A DNA stretch of 64,000 nucleotides from Lentzea tibetensis (GCF_007845675.1 NZ_VOBR01000020.1:93114-157113), one strand, 5' to 3'; positions 34,279 through 43,409 are shown, counted from the first letter of the stretch. Translations and numbers: made by a program. The notes: generated by a model not told the origin, from the letters alone.

Positions 34279-36528
34279 GTGATCACCATCGGCAGCACCG
34301 TGCTCGGTTACCCGCGCATCGGTCCGAAGCGCGAGCTGAAGCGCGCCGTCGAGCAGTACTGGGCCGGCAAGATCGACGAGTCCGCGCTGCGGGAGGTCGC
34401 CCGGCAGCTGCGGGAGTCGACCTGGACCGAGCTGCGGGACGCGGGCCTGGACACGATTCCCGGCAACACGTTCTCGTTCTACGACCAGGTGCTCGACACG
34501 GCCGAGCTGTTCGGCGTCATCCCGCAACGGTTCCACGATCTCGGTCTGTCCCCTTTGGACACCTACTTCGCCGCGGCGCGCGGTCGCGGTGACGCGGTCG
34601 CGCTGGAACTGACGAAGTGGTTCGACACCAACTACCACTACCTGGTCCCCGAGCTCGGCCCGGACACCGCGTTCCGGCCGGCCGGCGACAAGCCGATCGC
34701 CGAGTTCCACGAGGCCCGCGAGCTCGGCATCACGACGCGGCCGGTGCTGCTCGGTCCGGTGACGTTCCTGTTGCTCGCCAAACCGACCGCGGCGGGCTTC
34801 GAGCCGCTCGCGCTGCTCGACCGGCTGCTCGACGTCTACACCGAGCTGCTGACCAGGTTGCGCGCCGAGGGCGTGGACTGGGTCCAGCTGGACGAGCCCG
34901 CGTTCGCCGCCGACCGCACACCCGCCGAACTGAGCGCGCTGCGCCGCGCGTACCAGGTGCTCGGCGGCCTGTCCGGCAGGCCGAAGGTGCTCGTCACCGG
35001 GTACTACGGAGACCTCGGCCCCGCGCTGGAGGTACTGGCGACCAGCCCCGTCGACGCACTGGCCGTCGACCTGGTCTCCGCGCCGGACAGCCAGATCGCG
35101 GCGATTCCCGCGTTGCGGGACAAGACGCTCGTCGCCGGCGTGGTCGACGGCCGCAACGTGTGGCGCACGGACCTGCACGCCGCGCTCGCCAAGGCCGCGT
35201 CCCTGCTCGGGTCCGCCGGCCACGTCGCGGTGTCGACGTCCTCCACGCTGCTGCACGTGCCATACGACCTGGACGCCGAAACCGGCCTCGACGCCGACGT
35301 CCGCGCGCGACTGGCGTTCGCCCGGCAGAAGGTCCGCGAGGTCGTCCTGCTCGGACAGGCGCTGCGCAACGGCGCGAACGGCGAGTTCGCCGACGAGGCC
35401 GCGCGGTCCCGCCCGACGCCGCGCCGCGACGACCACGTGCGGGCGCGCGTCGCGTCACTGCGACCCGAACACCGCGTCCGCGCTCCGTACGACGAACGTG
35501 CCGACGCGCAGCGGGACCGGTTGAAGCTGCCCCAGCTCGCCACCACCACGATCGGCTCGTTCCCGCAGACCGGCGACATCCGCAGGGCACGTGCGGAACT
35601 CCGCGCGGGCGCGCTCGACCAGGCGGGCTACGACCAGCGGATGCGCGACGAGATCGACCGCGTGATCGCGTTGCAGACCGACATCGGCCTGGACGTGCTC
35701 GTGCACGGCGAGCCCGAGCGCAACGACATGGTGCAGTACTTCGCCGAGCACCTGGACGGCTTCGCCTCCACCGAGTTCGGCTGGGTGCAGTCGTACGGCT
35801 CCCGTTGCGTCCGGCCACCGATCATCCACGGCGACGTGTCCCGACCGGCCCCGATCACCGTCGGCTGGTCGGCCTACGCGCAGTCGCTGACCAGCAAGCC
35901 GGTCAAGGGCATGCTCACCGGACCCGTGACGATCCTCGCCTGGTCGTTCGTCCGCGACGACCAGCCGCTCGCCGACACCGCCGCCCAGGTCGCGCTCGCG
36001 TTGCGCGACGAGATCCGCGACCTGGAGGCCGCGGGCATCCGGATCGTCCAGGTCGACGAGCCCGCGCTGCGCGAACTGCTGCCGCTGCGCGCACAGGACC
36101 AGCAGTCCTATTTGGACTGGTCGGTGGCCGCGTTCCGGCTCGCCACCTCCGGTGCGGCGCCTGCCACGCAGATCCACACCCATCTGTGCTACTCCGAGTT
36201 CGGCGAGGTGATCGACGCGATCGACGGACTGGACGCCGACGTGACGACCATCGAGGCCGCGCGTTCGAAGATGGAGGTGCTCGAGGACCTGCGCTCCGCC
36301 GGCTTCAGCCGCGGTGTCGGGCCCGGTGTGTACGACATCCACTCACCGCGAGTGCCTTCCGCGAACGAAGTCGCCGTGCTGCTGGTGGAAGCGGTGCGGG
36401 CGGTGCCGGGCGACCGGCTGTGGGTCAACCCGGACTGCGGCCTGAAGACCCGCGGCTACGCCGAGGTCGAGCCCGCACTGCGCAACCTCGTCGCGGCCAC
36501 CCTGCGCGTGCGCGCCACGCTCACATGA
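34279..36528 (+). CDS. metE: Cobalamin-independent methionine synthase
   Basis: 749 residues, the usual MetE length. The frame opens earlier, but the GTG at 34279 follows GAGGAGAG and gives the standard N-terminus [20 protein letters not shown]. The N-terminal half is the Met_synt_1 domain. The C-terminal half starts near residue 415 ([15 protein letters not shown]) and carries the zinc site in [10 protein letters not shown] (His, Cys, Glu) and [10 protein letters not shown] (Cys). It transfers methyl from 5-methyltetrahydrofolate to homocysteine without B12. The riboswitch upstream explains its regulation. Confidence 0.95.
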   Translation: MITIGSTVLGYPRIGPKRELKRAVEQYWAGKIDESALREVARQLRESTWTELRDAGLDTIPGNTFSFYDQVLDTAELFGVIPQRFHDLGLSPLDTYFAAARGRGDAVALELTKWFDTNYHYLVPELGPDTAFRPAGDKPIAEFHEARELGITTRPVLLGPVTFLLLAKPTAAGFEPLALLDRLLDVYTELLTRLRAEGVDWVQLDEPAFAADRTPAELSALRRAYQVLGGLSGRPKVLVTGYYGDLGPALEVLATSPVDALAVDLVSAPDSQIAAIPALRDKTLVAGVVDGRNVWRTDLHAALAKAASLLGSAGHVAVSTSSTLLHVPYDLDAETGLDADVRARLAFARQKVREVVLLGQALRNGANGEFADEAARSRPTPRRDDHVRARVASLRPEHRVRAPYDERADAQRDRLKLPQLATTTIGSFPQTGDIRRARAELRAGALDQAGYDQRMRDEIDRVIALQTDIGLDVLVHGEPERNDMVQYFAEHLDGFASTEFGWVQSYGSRCVRPPIIHGDVSRPAPITVGWSAYAQSLTSKPVKGMLTGPVTILAWSFVRDDQPLADTAAQVALALRDEIRDLEAAGIRIVQVDEPALRELLPLRAQDQQSYLDWSVAAFRLATSGAAPATQIHTHLCYSEFGEVIDAIDGLDADVTTIEAARSKMEVLEDLRSAGFSRGVGPGVYDIHSPRVPSANEVAVLLVEAVRAVPGDRLWVNPDCGLKTRGYAEVEPALRNLVAATLRVRATLT

Positions 36529-36635
36529 GCGGCAAGTCACCTGCCGAGTCGCGCCTGACGTTGTCGCAGATCATGGACAACAACGACACCAACCTGATGG
36601 GGACCGTGCACGGCTCCCGGATGCGGACGGCGTGA
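36525..36635 (+). pseudogene. Acyl-CoA thioesterase (hotdog) gene remnant
   Basis: An ATG overlapping the metE stop opens 36 codons reading SRLTLSQIMDNNDTNLMGTV then HG. This is the N-terminal signature of YciA-type hotdog acyl-CoA thioesterases, where the family continues into a GGVxMKLVDDAA helix. Here the frame leaves the family after TVHG and stops within seven codons. The rest of the roughly 150-residue domain is absent downstream, where a terminator starts six bases later. It is a truncated remnant with an intact start. Confidence 0.65.
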
Positions 36636-36640
36636 CGTGA

Positions 36641-36677
36641 CCGCGTCCCTCGCTTCCTCGGGGAGCGAGGGACGCGG
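36641..36677 (+). terminator. Terminator after metE and the thioesterase stump
   Basis: A perfect 14-bp stem (CCGCGTCCCTCGCT at 36641-36654 with its complement at 36664-36677) around a nine-base loop. An ATTTGT stretch follows at 36685. Confidence 0.78.
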
Positions 36678-36795
36678 TGCGCACATTTGTATGCGCCCCT
36701 CGCGTAGCCTTCCCGCCTCTTCGACGTCCCTGTCGGTCCAGACAGGACACTCCAGCAGTCGAGCGCGGGTACCAAGACTGGTGCGCGCGCAGAAG

Positions 36796-37716
36796 ATGGA
36801 AGGCTTTACTCCTTTGAGCGCAACGAGTTACACGACCCTCGCCGGACTGGTCAAGGACCCGGCCAGCAGCGGCGCCGACCTGTACGCCGCGGCCATCGGG
36901 CTGCGGGACAGCTTCGTCCGATCCGAGCACCTGATCGGCCTGCTGCCGCCGGACGCCCCCGAGGTGCTCGTCGCCGGCCTGCGGCGGGCCGGTGACGCGG
37001 GCGTCGTCGACGCGTGGCTCGAGCTCGGCCGCCTGCTCACCAAGGGCGCGGCGCCGTGGGCGCCCTATCCGGAGCGCGACGTCGACGCGGCGATCGAGGC
37101 CTACCAGGCCGCGGACCGCGCCGGATCGGCGGCAGGCGCGCTCGGGTGGATCAGGGCCGCCTACTTCGCCCGCAGCACGTCCCACGCGACGGCGGCCGCG
37201 ACCCGGCTGGCCGAGCTGCTCGCGGCGCGACCGGACGACCCGGACCTGTTGCTGCTGACCGGATACCTGACGCACCAGGGCTACGGCCACCCCGCCGACC
37301 CCGCGGCGGCCGTGCACCACCACCTCGCGGCGGCCGAACACGGCAGCGGCGACGCCGCGTTCGAGCTCAGCGTGCTGTACGGGTCCGGCAGCGGCGTGCC
37401 CGCCGACCAGGAGGAGTCGCATCGCTGGACCTTCCGGGCCGCCGAACTCGACAGCGCTCGTGGAATGGCCAACCTGGGCGGCATGTACGCGACCGGCCGC
37501 GGCGTCGAGCAGGACCCGGCCGCCGCGGTCCGGTGGTACGCGAAGGCCGCCTACCGGGGCCACGCGAAGAGTGCTTACACCGCAGGCGTGATGTACCTGG
37601 TCGGTGACGGCGGCCTGCCGGTCGACGAGGACGAGGCCGAGTCGTTCTTCGCCCGCGCCGAGGAGCTCGGGTTCAACGTCGACGACAACCTCGAGGCGAT
37701 GGGCCTCTCCCGGTAA
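36796..37716 (+). CDS. Sel1/TPR repeat protein
   Basis: 306 residues, predicted cytoplasmic, helical throughout. From about residue 85 it shows Sel1-like repeats: AIEAYQAADRAGSAAGALGW, AAVHHHLAAAEHGSGDAAFE, ESHRWTFRAAELDSARGMAN and AAVRWYAKAAYRGHAKSAYT. Such solenoids bind other proteins. The ATG at 36796 lacks a good ribosome site. A TTG at 36814 preceded by GGAAGG is an alternative, and the longer frame from 36637 is excluded because it runs through the terminator. No partner can be named from context. Confidence 0.75.
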   Translation: MEGFTPLSATSYTTLAGLVKDPASSGADLYAAAIGLRDSFVRSEHLIGLLPPDAPEVLVAGLRRAGDAGVVDAWLELGRLLTKGAAPWAPYPERDVDAAIEAYQAADRAGSAAGALGWIRAAYFARSTSHATAAATRLAELLAARPDDPDLLLLTGYLTHQGYGHPADPAAAVHHHLAAAEHGSGDAAFELSVLYGSGSGVPADQEESHRWTFRAAELDSARGMANLGGMYATGRGVEQDPAAAVRWYAKAAYRGHAKSAYTAGVMYLVGDGGLPVDEDEAESFFARAEELGFNVDDNLEAMGLSR

Positions 37717-37804
37717 CACCGGCCGCGGCACTCCCAGGGGAATCCGGCACGCAGGTGGCCGCCTGCGCCGGTGTGCCCGCGCCCGCAGGGGTGGTTCGCG
37801 GGCA

Positions 37805-38800
37805 TCAGGCGAGGTTGTCGCGGTAGTACCGGACCGCGAGCTCGGCGAGCGCGGTCAGCTTCTCGCTGCCGCCGACGGCGCGATCGACGTGGGTGATCGC
37901 CACGTCGATCCGCCGCCGGATCTCGGACTCCGCCCAGTCCCGCGCTCCCGACCGGATCACCAGCGACGCCGCGTACCGGGCCTGCTCGTCGTCCAGTTCG
38001 ACGCCGTTCGCGTAGAGCTCCGCGAGCTCGGGCTCTGACCCCAGCGCGCGCACGATCGGCAGGGTCTTCTTGAGGCGCGCCAGATCCGAGCCGGTGGGCT
38101 TGCCCGTGGCGGACTCGTCGCCCCAGATGCCGAGCAGGTCGTTGGCGAACTGGAAGGCCACGCCGATCTCCACGCCGTAGTCGTCGAGCGCGTCGACCAC
38201 CGCGGCGTCCGCGCCCGCGGTGAGCGCCGTGACCGCGCACGCACAGCCGAGCAGGACACCGGTCTTCCTGGCGGACATGAGGAGGCACTCGTCGAGGGTG
38301 ATACCCGGCCGTTGTTCGAAGGCGATGTCCATGCTCTGCCCCTCGCACAGCTCGGTCACGCACCGCGCGAGGCGGGCGACCGCGGCGCTGGGCACTTCCC
38401 CGTGCGTCGCAAGGGTTTCGAGGCCGAGCGCGAGCAATGCGTTTCCCGCGAGCAGTGCGTCGACCGTGCCGTAGACCGTCCACAGCGCGGGTTGGCCGTG
38501 GCGTCGCACGTCCTGGTCGTGGACGTCGTCGTGCACGAGCGTGAAGTTGTGCACCAGCTCGATCGCGGCGGCCACCGTCACCGCGGTGTCCGGCGAAGCC
38601 TGCAAAGCCTCGGCTGCGGCGAGAACGAGCGCGGGTCGCACGGCCTTTCCGGTGCCGCCGCGGTGCGCGTTGCCCGCGCTGTCCCACCAGCCGAAGTGGT
38701 GTCCGGCGATCAGCCGCATCCTGTCGGGCAGGGTGTCCACGCGTTGGCGCAGCACGGGTTCGACAGCGCTGCGGGCCCGTCCCAGCAGGTCGGTCGTCAC
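37805..38800 (-). CDS. Polyprenyl (geranylgeranyl-type) diphosphate synthase
   Basis: 331 residues. The GTG start overlaps the stop of the upstream prenyl synthase gene by four bases. The first Asp-rich motif is LVHDDVHDQDVRRHGQP near residue 84-97. The second reads FQFANDLLGIWGDE near 220, with Asn in place of the first Asp of DDxxD. The rest (GGTGKAVRPALV near the N-terminus, ARKTGVLL, GKPTGSDL) is typical of trans-isoprenyl synthases of about C20 product length. It would supply the substrate for the terpene cyclase nearby. Confidence 0.85.
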   Translation of the reverse strand: MTTDLLGRARSAVEPVLRQRVDTLPDRMRLIAGHHFGWWDSAGNAHRGGTGKAVRPALVLAAAEALQASPDTAVTVAAAIELVHNFTLVHDDVHDQDVRRHGQPALWTVYGTVDALLAGNALLALGLETLATHGEVPSAAVARLARCVTELCEGQSMDIAFEQRPGITLDECLLMSARKTGVLLGCACAVTALTAGADAAVVDALDDYGVEIGVAFQFANDLLGIWGDESATGKPTGSDLARLKKTLPIVRALGSEPELAELYANGVELDDEQARYAASLVIRSGARDWAESEIRRRIDVAITHVDRAVGGSEKLTALAELAVRYYRDNLA

Positions 38801-39799
38801 CACTCGCGCACACCCGGCAGCGCGAGGTCGGTGAGCGCGCGCAGGGCGTCCGCACCGGCCGGATGGAACGGCGCGTCGTCGAGCGCGTCGAGTGCCCGCC
38901 TGCGCCGGGTCACGATCATCCGGCGGACCTCGTCGACCGCACCGGTCTCGGCGATCAGCAGTTGCGCCATCCGCACTCCCGCGTCGTCGAGATCCCGGTC
39001 CCCCACCAGGTGCACGAGCTGCTCGCGTTGCGACGCGGTGGCGAGCTCGAACGCCAGCTCGAGCACCACGGTGGCCTTGCCCTCGCGCAGGTCGCCGATC
39101 GGCGCGAGCGGTCGCGCACCGTCCGGCACGACGTCCTCCAGGTCGTCGAGCAGCTGGAACGCCTCCCCCAGCGGTTCGGCGTACGCGGTGCAGGCGTCCT
39201 GAACGTCCCGGCTCGCCCCCGCCATCGCCGCACCGATCCGGAGCGGGCGGTGCACCGTGTACTGGGTCGTCTTGTAGTGGATCACCTGAAAGGGCTGCTC
39301 GGTGCCCAGCAGATCGAGCAGTTGCCCGATGAGCACGTCCTCGCGCATCCGCCGCACGCGCTCCGCCGCGGTCGTGCCCGCACCGCCGAGGAGTTCCGCC
39401 GACCACGCCTCGCACATGTCTCCCAGCAGGATCGCGGCGCTGACCGCCGACCACTCGTCCAGCGAGTCGACGACGCGGTGCAGGGTCGGCCGGCCACGCC
39501 GCGTGTGCGACCGGTCGATCACGTCGTCGTGGATCAGCACGTAGGCGTGGAAGAGCTCCAGCCCGACCGCCACGTCGAGCAGACGCGGGCTCGCGTCGTG
39601 CCGCACGGTGTGCCAGCCTGCCCAGCAGAAGCGGGCGGACTCGCTTTCCCGGCCCGTCGAGAAATGCCCCCAACCACCGCAGTGGCGCCATTGTGTGAGC
39701 ATTCGTCAATTTTCCCGCCCGATCGAGCACGAACGTCGCGAGAGCGCTGTCTATGTCCTTTCGAACCGCGGCCAGGTCAGACGTCCCATTTGGAGTCAA
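38797..39799 (-). pseudogene. Polyprenyl diphosphate synthase broken by a single-base frameshift
   Basis: Two frames together make one complete synthase. The N-terminal part (from TTG 39799: DLAAVRKDIDSALATFVLD, then LDGPGKRVRP) is in one frame. From about 39628 the other frame takes over: FCWAGWHTVRHD, then HAYVLIHDDVIDRSHTRRG (FARM) and AFQLLDDLEDVV (SARM). Removing one C near 39628-39634 would join them as VRPFCWAGW, about 334 residues. All other motifs, including both Asp-rich ones, are intact, so the lesion is recent or a sequencing error. The start is three bases from the divergent cyclase frame, leaving no room for separate promoters. Confidence 0.75.
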
Positions 39800-39829
39800 A
39801 TGATGAAGTATTCGAAGGGACAAGCAGTG

Positions 39830-40750
39830 ATGAACACACAACCGATAGAGATTCCCTTTCCGGTTCGACAACACCCCGACAGATCTCGCATTGAAACCAG
39901 TACGAGGGACTGGGCGGCCCGGTTCGGCCTCGTCGACGGTGACGACGCGAAGCGGAACCTCGCCGCGGCCCGGTTCGGGGAGTACGCCGCCTACACCCAC
40001 CCGGCCGCGCCCTGGCCGGAGGCCGGGATCACGGCCGACTGGCTGACCTGGGCATTCCTCATCGACGATCAGTACGAGGACGGCGAACTCGCCACCGCGG
40101 ACACCTGGCGCGAGATCATCGCCGCCGTCACCGACGTCCTCGCGGCCAGGCCACCGAGCGGCCCGTTCGCCGACGCGCCCCTGATCGCGGCACTCGCGGA
40201 CCTCACCACCCGGTTGTACGCACTCGCATCGCCGGCCTGGCAGAAACGTTTCACCTCCCATTTCGCCGCCATGGTCGCGGGAGCGCTGCGAGAAATCGAG
40301 CTCCGTCACGCGGGCATCGCGCCAATGCGGGCGGACTACGTCGAGCTTCGACGTGACGCGGGGGCGATGAGAGTCGTCTTCGACATCATGGAGATCTGCA
40401 TTCGTGCGGAACTGTCCGATGAGGTGTACCGGGATCCGCTGTACCAGGAAATAATCGAGTCCGGCGCCGACGTGGTGACCTGGACGAACGACCTCCACTC
40501 GGCCGCCAAGGAACTCTCCGCCGGCATGGTCACCAACATGGTGCTGGTGTTGCACCACCATGAAGGAATGGACCTGCCCCGTGCCGCCGAGGCCACTCGC
40601 AATCTCGTCGCACTACGCGTCGCCGATCTGGACATCGCGGTACGCCGGCTCGGAGACGGTCACCCGGCCCGCCGGTGCGCGGAAGCGGTCTGCGACTGGG
40701 TGGCGGGCTCCAACAGCTGGCACGCCGCCGGCACCGACCGCTATCGCTGA
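39830..40750 (+). CDS. Class I terpene synthase (cyclase)
   Basis: 306 residues of the bacterial terpene cyclase fold. The Asp-rich motif is FLIDDQYEDG near residue 75, the NSE triad is NDLHSAAKE near 222, and an RY pair is near the C-terminus (DRYR). These bind the Mg-diphosphate of the substrate. The start QPIEIPFPVRQHP matches the family's usual PxxxPF opening. The ATG at 39830 is used; an in-frame ATG at 39803 with GGAG seven bases before it is a good alternative. It is divergent from two prenyl diphosphate synthase genes, which fits a terpene locus. Product unknown. Confidence 0.87.
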   Translation: MNTQPIEIPFPVRQHPDRSRIETSTRDWAARFGLVDGDDAKRNLAAARFGEYAAYTHPAAPWPEAGITADWLTWAFLIDDQYEDGELATADTWREIIAAVTDVLAARPPSGPFADAPLIAALADLTTRLYALASPAWQKRFTSHFAAMVAGALREIELRHAGIAPMRADYVELRRDAGAMRVVFDIMEICIRAELSDEVYRDPLYQEIIESGADVVTWTNDLHSAAKELSAGMVTNMVLVLHHHEGMDLPRAAEATRNLVALRVADLDIAVRRLGDGHPARRCAEAVCDWVAGSNSWHAAGTDRYR

Positions 40751-40779
40751 CCCACCGGACGTCTAGCCATAGCCGCCGG

Positions 40780-40795
40780 TTTGGTCTATACCAAT
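40780..40795. promoter_or_regulatory. DasR-like operator (dre) before the chitinase
   Basis: TTGGTCTATACCAA at 40781-40794 matches 11 of 12 core bases of the Streptomyces dre palindrome TGGTCTAGACCA. It lies about 40 bases before the chitinase start. Established knowledge: DasR, a GntR repressor released by glucosamine phosphates, binds such sites at chitinase genes. Confidence 0.7.
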
Positions 40796-40834
40796 GATGA
40801 CCCACCTCACACCCTGCCACTGAGGAGGTTCGTC

Positions 40835-41791
40835 ATGCGGAAGCTGTTCAAGATCGGATTGATCGCCGCGCTGGCGGCGATGGCCCTGCCGGTCGGCACG
40901 AGTCAGGCGGCGACGGCCTCATCGGTCGCGCCCTACGTGGACATGGGCGCGTGGCCGACACCCGTGTTGTCCACAATGGCCGGCAAGGGAGGCGTGAAGA
41001 GCTTCACCCTCGGTTTCGTCACCTCGTACGGCTGCAAGGCCAGCTGGTTCGGCGCGTACGACCCCAGGACGGGGTGGCAGAAGGAGGAGATCGCCAAGCT
41101 CCGGGCGGCCGGCGGTGACGTGAAGATCTCCTTCGGCGGCGCGTCCGGCATCGAGCTGGCCTACTTCTGCACCACGCCGACGACGCTGGCCAACGAGTAC
41201 GACGCCGTGGTCAACGCGTACTCGCTGAAGTACGTGGACTTCGACATCGAGGGAGCCGCCGTCGCCGACCCGACGACGGTGGCGCGCCGGTCGCAGGCGC
41301 TGAAGATCCTCCAGGACCGGCACCCCGGCCTGAAGATCTCGCTGACCCTGCCGGTCCTGCCCAGCGGGCTCACCCAGGACGGCGTGAACGTGGTCCGGTC
41401 GGCCAAGAACGCCGGCGTGAACCTGGACGTGGTCAACGTCATGGCCATGGACTACTACCAGGGCCCTGCCGACCAGGGCGCCAAGGCGGTCGCCGCCGCC
41501 AAGGCCACGCAAGCCCAGGTGAAGTCGGTGTACGGACTCTCCGACGCGGCCGCCTGGAAGAAGATCGGCGTCACCCCGATGCTGGGCGTGAACGACTCGC
41601 AGAACGAGATCTTCTACCAGAAGGACGCCCGCACGCTGGTGAGCTTCGCCAGCTCGGTGCACCTGGGCATGCTCTCGTTCTGGGAGCAGGGCCGGGACGC
41701 CAACGCGTGCACCGGCGCCCTGTACCGCTGCACGAACGTCGCGCAACAGCCCTACGAGTTCGCCAGGATCTTCGCTGGCTACAACGGTTAG
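40835..41791 (+). CDS. Secreted GH18 chitinase
   Basis: The ATG follows GAGGAGG by six bases. The 318-residue protein has a signal peptide (FKIGLIAALAAMALPVGTSQA). A single GH18 barrel follows: VAPYVDMGAWPTPVLSTM at strand 1, GDVKISFGGASG at strand 3, and the catalytic YVDFDIEGAA near residue 136-145, where Glu is the acid. NVMAMDYYQ supplies the Asp and Tyr that position the acetamide. There is no separate chitin-binding domain. It would cut extracellular chitin to oligosaccharides. A DasR-like site upstream fits chitin-linked control. Confidence 0.9.
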   Translation: MRKLFKIGLIAALAAMALPVGTSQAATASSVAPYVDMGAWPTPVLSTMAGKGGVKSFTLGFVTSYGCKASWFGAYDPRTGWQKEEIAKLRAAGGDVKISFGGASGIELAYFCTTPTTLANEYDAVVNAYSLKYVDFDIEGAAVADPTTVARRSQALKILQDRHPGLKISLTLPVLPSGLTQDGVNVVRSAKNAGVNLDVVNVMAMDYYQGPADQGAKAVAAAKATQAQVKSVYGLSDAAAWKKIGVTPMLGVNDSQNEIFYQKDARTLVSFASSVHLGMLSFWEQGRDANACTGALYRCTNVAQQPYEFARIFAGYNG

Positions 41792-41807
41792 CTCGATTCG
41801 ATCTCCG

Positions 41808-41845
41808 CCCCATGAGCGTCAGCCGATACGTTGACGCTCATGGGG
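41808..41845 (+). terminator. Perfect 14-bp hairpin spanning the start codon of the next gene
   Basis: CCCCATGAGCGTCA (41808-41821) and its exact complement (41832-41845) surround a ten-base loop. It starts 17 bases after the chitinase stop and could end that transcript. The ATG of the ankyrin-like gene (41840) lies inside the right arm, so the hairpin could also hide its translation start. No T-tract follows. Confidence 0.5.
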
Positions 41846-42658
41846 TGGAGATTCAGAGGTGTGTACACCGTCGGATCGCCGGGCGGCCGGGAGTGGCTGG
41901 CGGGCGACGAGGTGGTCCGGGGTCGTTATCACCACATCACGCCCGATGACGCGCCGCGCGCACGGTTGCCGTCCACCGGTGTCGTGGTCGTGCACGGGTT
42001 CGGCCCACCGGCCACCTACGACCACGTGGACCCCGACCTGGTGTCGAGACCGTTGCCCTGGGACGCGTTCCTGCCCGCGGAGGGTGACACCGGAGGCCTC
42101 GACGCCGCGGACGCACTGACCATGCTCGGCAGGTGGCACCGTCCACCGACCGCCATGGTCGCGTGGATGCGGGAGCTCGCGCGCGCCGCCGGTGCGCCCG
42201 CGGTGCTCTACCAGTGCGAGACGTCCGGTGGTCCGCCGGACCACGAGAGCGCGCTGCTGGTGAACGAGAAGGAGATCGCCGTCGTCGTGTGCTGGGACGA
42301 GCCCGGTGGCAGGGCGGTGTGGCCGGCGGATCTCCAGGCTCCGGACCCGCTCCAGTTCCTGCTCCGGTCGCTGGGCGCGGAACCCACCGGGTGGTACTTC
42401 GAGCCGCACGCCCGTGACGACCTGACCGGTGCGCTGCCCTGGGACGATCCCGCCGCCGACCGGCTCAGCCTGTTCCGGGCGTGTGTTCGCGGCGACCTGG
42501 AGGCCGTCGACGCGGTGCTCCGGCGCGGGGCCGACCTCCACGGGTATCCGTTCGAGTCACCGCTCAGCGCGGCGTCGGACCGAGGTCATACCGCCGTGGT
42601 GGAACGGCTTCGGCAAGCCGGTGATCGCCGCCAGGAGGACGTGACGCCGGGCCAGTGA
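41840..42658 (+). CDS. Protein of unknown function with C-terminal ankyrin-like repeat
   Basis: 272 residues. I do not recognise the N-terminal 200 residues, which are predicted soluble and contain VVVVHGFGPP and a run from AVLYQCETSGGPPDHESALL. The last 70 residues read as one to two ankyrin repeats (DRLSLFRACVRGDLEAVDAV, PLSAASDRGHTAVVERL), a protein-binding module. The ATG has no clear ribosome site and sits in a hairpin; a TTG nine bases earlier is in frame. A terminator overlaps its stop. Confidence 0.65.
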   Translation: MGWRFRGVYTVGSPGGREWLAGDEVVRGRYHHITPDDAPRARLPSTGVVVVHGFGPPATYDHVDPDLVSRPLPWDAFLPAEGDTGGLDAADALTMLGRWHRPPTAMVAWMRELARAAGAPAVLYQCETSGGPPDHESALLVNEKEIAVVVCWDEPGGRAVWPADLQAPDPLQFLLRSLGAEPTGWYFEPHARDDLTGALPWDDPAADRLSLFRACVRGDLEAVDAVLRRGADLHGYPFESPLSAASDRGHTAVVERLRQAGDRRQEDVTPGQ

Positions 42659-42675
42659 GATGACCGGCCCGGCGT
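42644..42675 (+). terminator. Terminator overlapping the stop of the ankyrin-like gene
   Basis: ACGCCGGGCC (42644-42653) pairs perfectly with GGCCCGGCGT (42666-42675) around a 12-base loop that contains the TGA stop. There is no T-tract. Confidence 0.55.
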
Positions 42676-42761
42676 GACTCGTCCACTGGTCGGACCGCAT
42701 GCCGAAGAAGTTCCCCGGATCACCCGACAGAGGGAACTGACGAGGCCTCCTGGCCGACTAG

Positions 42762-43409
42762 ATGCGCGTGGAAACGACAGGGCTGCCGGTCCGCTTCGCG
42801 GGCGTGAGCTGCGCGCACGGCGGACGTGCCGTCGTGCGCGACGTCGACCTGGTGGTGGAACCTGGCGAACTGGTCGCGCTGACGGGCACGAACGGATCGG
42901 GCAAGACGACCCTGCTGCGCGCCGTCCTGGGCTTGCACCGGGCGAGCACCGGCGTCATCGAGGTCGGCGGAGCGCACGCCCGGTCCGCTGCCGACTGGGC
43001 GCAGCGCCGCCGCGAGGTCGCCTGGATCCCGCAACGCCAGGCCGCGGGCCGGTTTCCGCTGCTGACCGACGAGCTGCTCGCCAGCAGCGGAGCACCCGAG
43101 CACGCGCGCGCGGCCGCCGCCCAGCTCGGCGTCGACCACCTCCGTGACCGGCCGCTGCACACGTTGTCCGGCGGCCAGCTCCAGCGCACCTACCTCGCGC
43201 GGGCGATGGGTTGCATCGAGGCCGGAGCCGGGCTGCTGCTGGCGGACGAACCCACCGCGGCGCTCGACTTCGCCGGGCAGGCCGACGCCGCCGACCTGCT
43301 CGCGTCGTTGCCGGTGACCGTCCTCGTCGTCACGCACGACCGTGCGGTGGTCGAGCGGTGCGAACGGGTGCTGGAGATGGCCGCGGGCACGCTGCGGGAG
43401 ATCTCGTGA
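42762..43409 (+). CDS. Metal (Zn/Mn-type) ABC transporter ATP-binding protein
   Basis: 215 residues. Walker A is GTNGSGKTTLL near residue 43, the Q-loop is in VAWIPQRQ, the signature is LSGGQLQR, Walker B is GLLLADEPTAALD and the switch His is in VVTHDRAVV. Size and the two following genes (a cluster-9-type permease and a lipoprotein) point to an AztA/ZnuC-type metal importer. Its stop overlaps the permease start by four bases. No Zur-like operator was recognised in the 100 bases upstream. Confidence 0.88.
   Translation: MRVETTGLPVRFAGVSCAHGGRAVVRDVDLVVEPGELVALTGTNGSGKTTLLRAVLGLHRASTGVIEVGGAHARSAADWAQRRREVAWIPQRQAAGRFPLLTDELLASSGAPEHARAAAAQLGVDHLRDRPLHTLSGGQLQRTYLARAMGCIEAGAGLLLADEPTAALDFAGQADAADLLASLPVTVLVVTHDRAVVERCERVLEMAAGTLREIS

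Noticed and set aside
37740-37800. Possible terminator after the Sel1-repeat gene
   Set aside because: Only six-base stems with mismatches can be formed; too weak to list.
37805-40561. A single 918-residue open frame covering the terpene locus
   Set aside because: Only its C-terminal 331 residues and a short N-terminal piece of the second synthase are real; the rest is shadow sequence joined by the frameshift.
40835-41791. Suspected loss of the first Asp of the GH18 DxxDxDxE motif
   Set aside because: From memory, related Streptomyces GH18 chitinases of this subgroup show the same DFDIEG form with the catalytic Glu intact, so it is not a defect.
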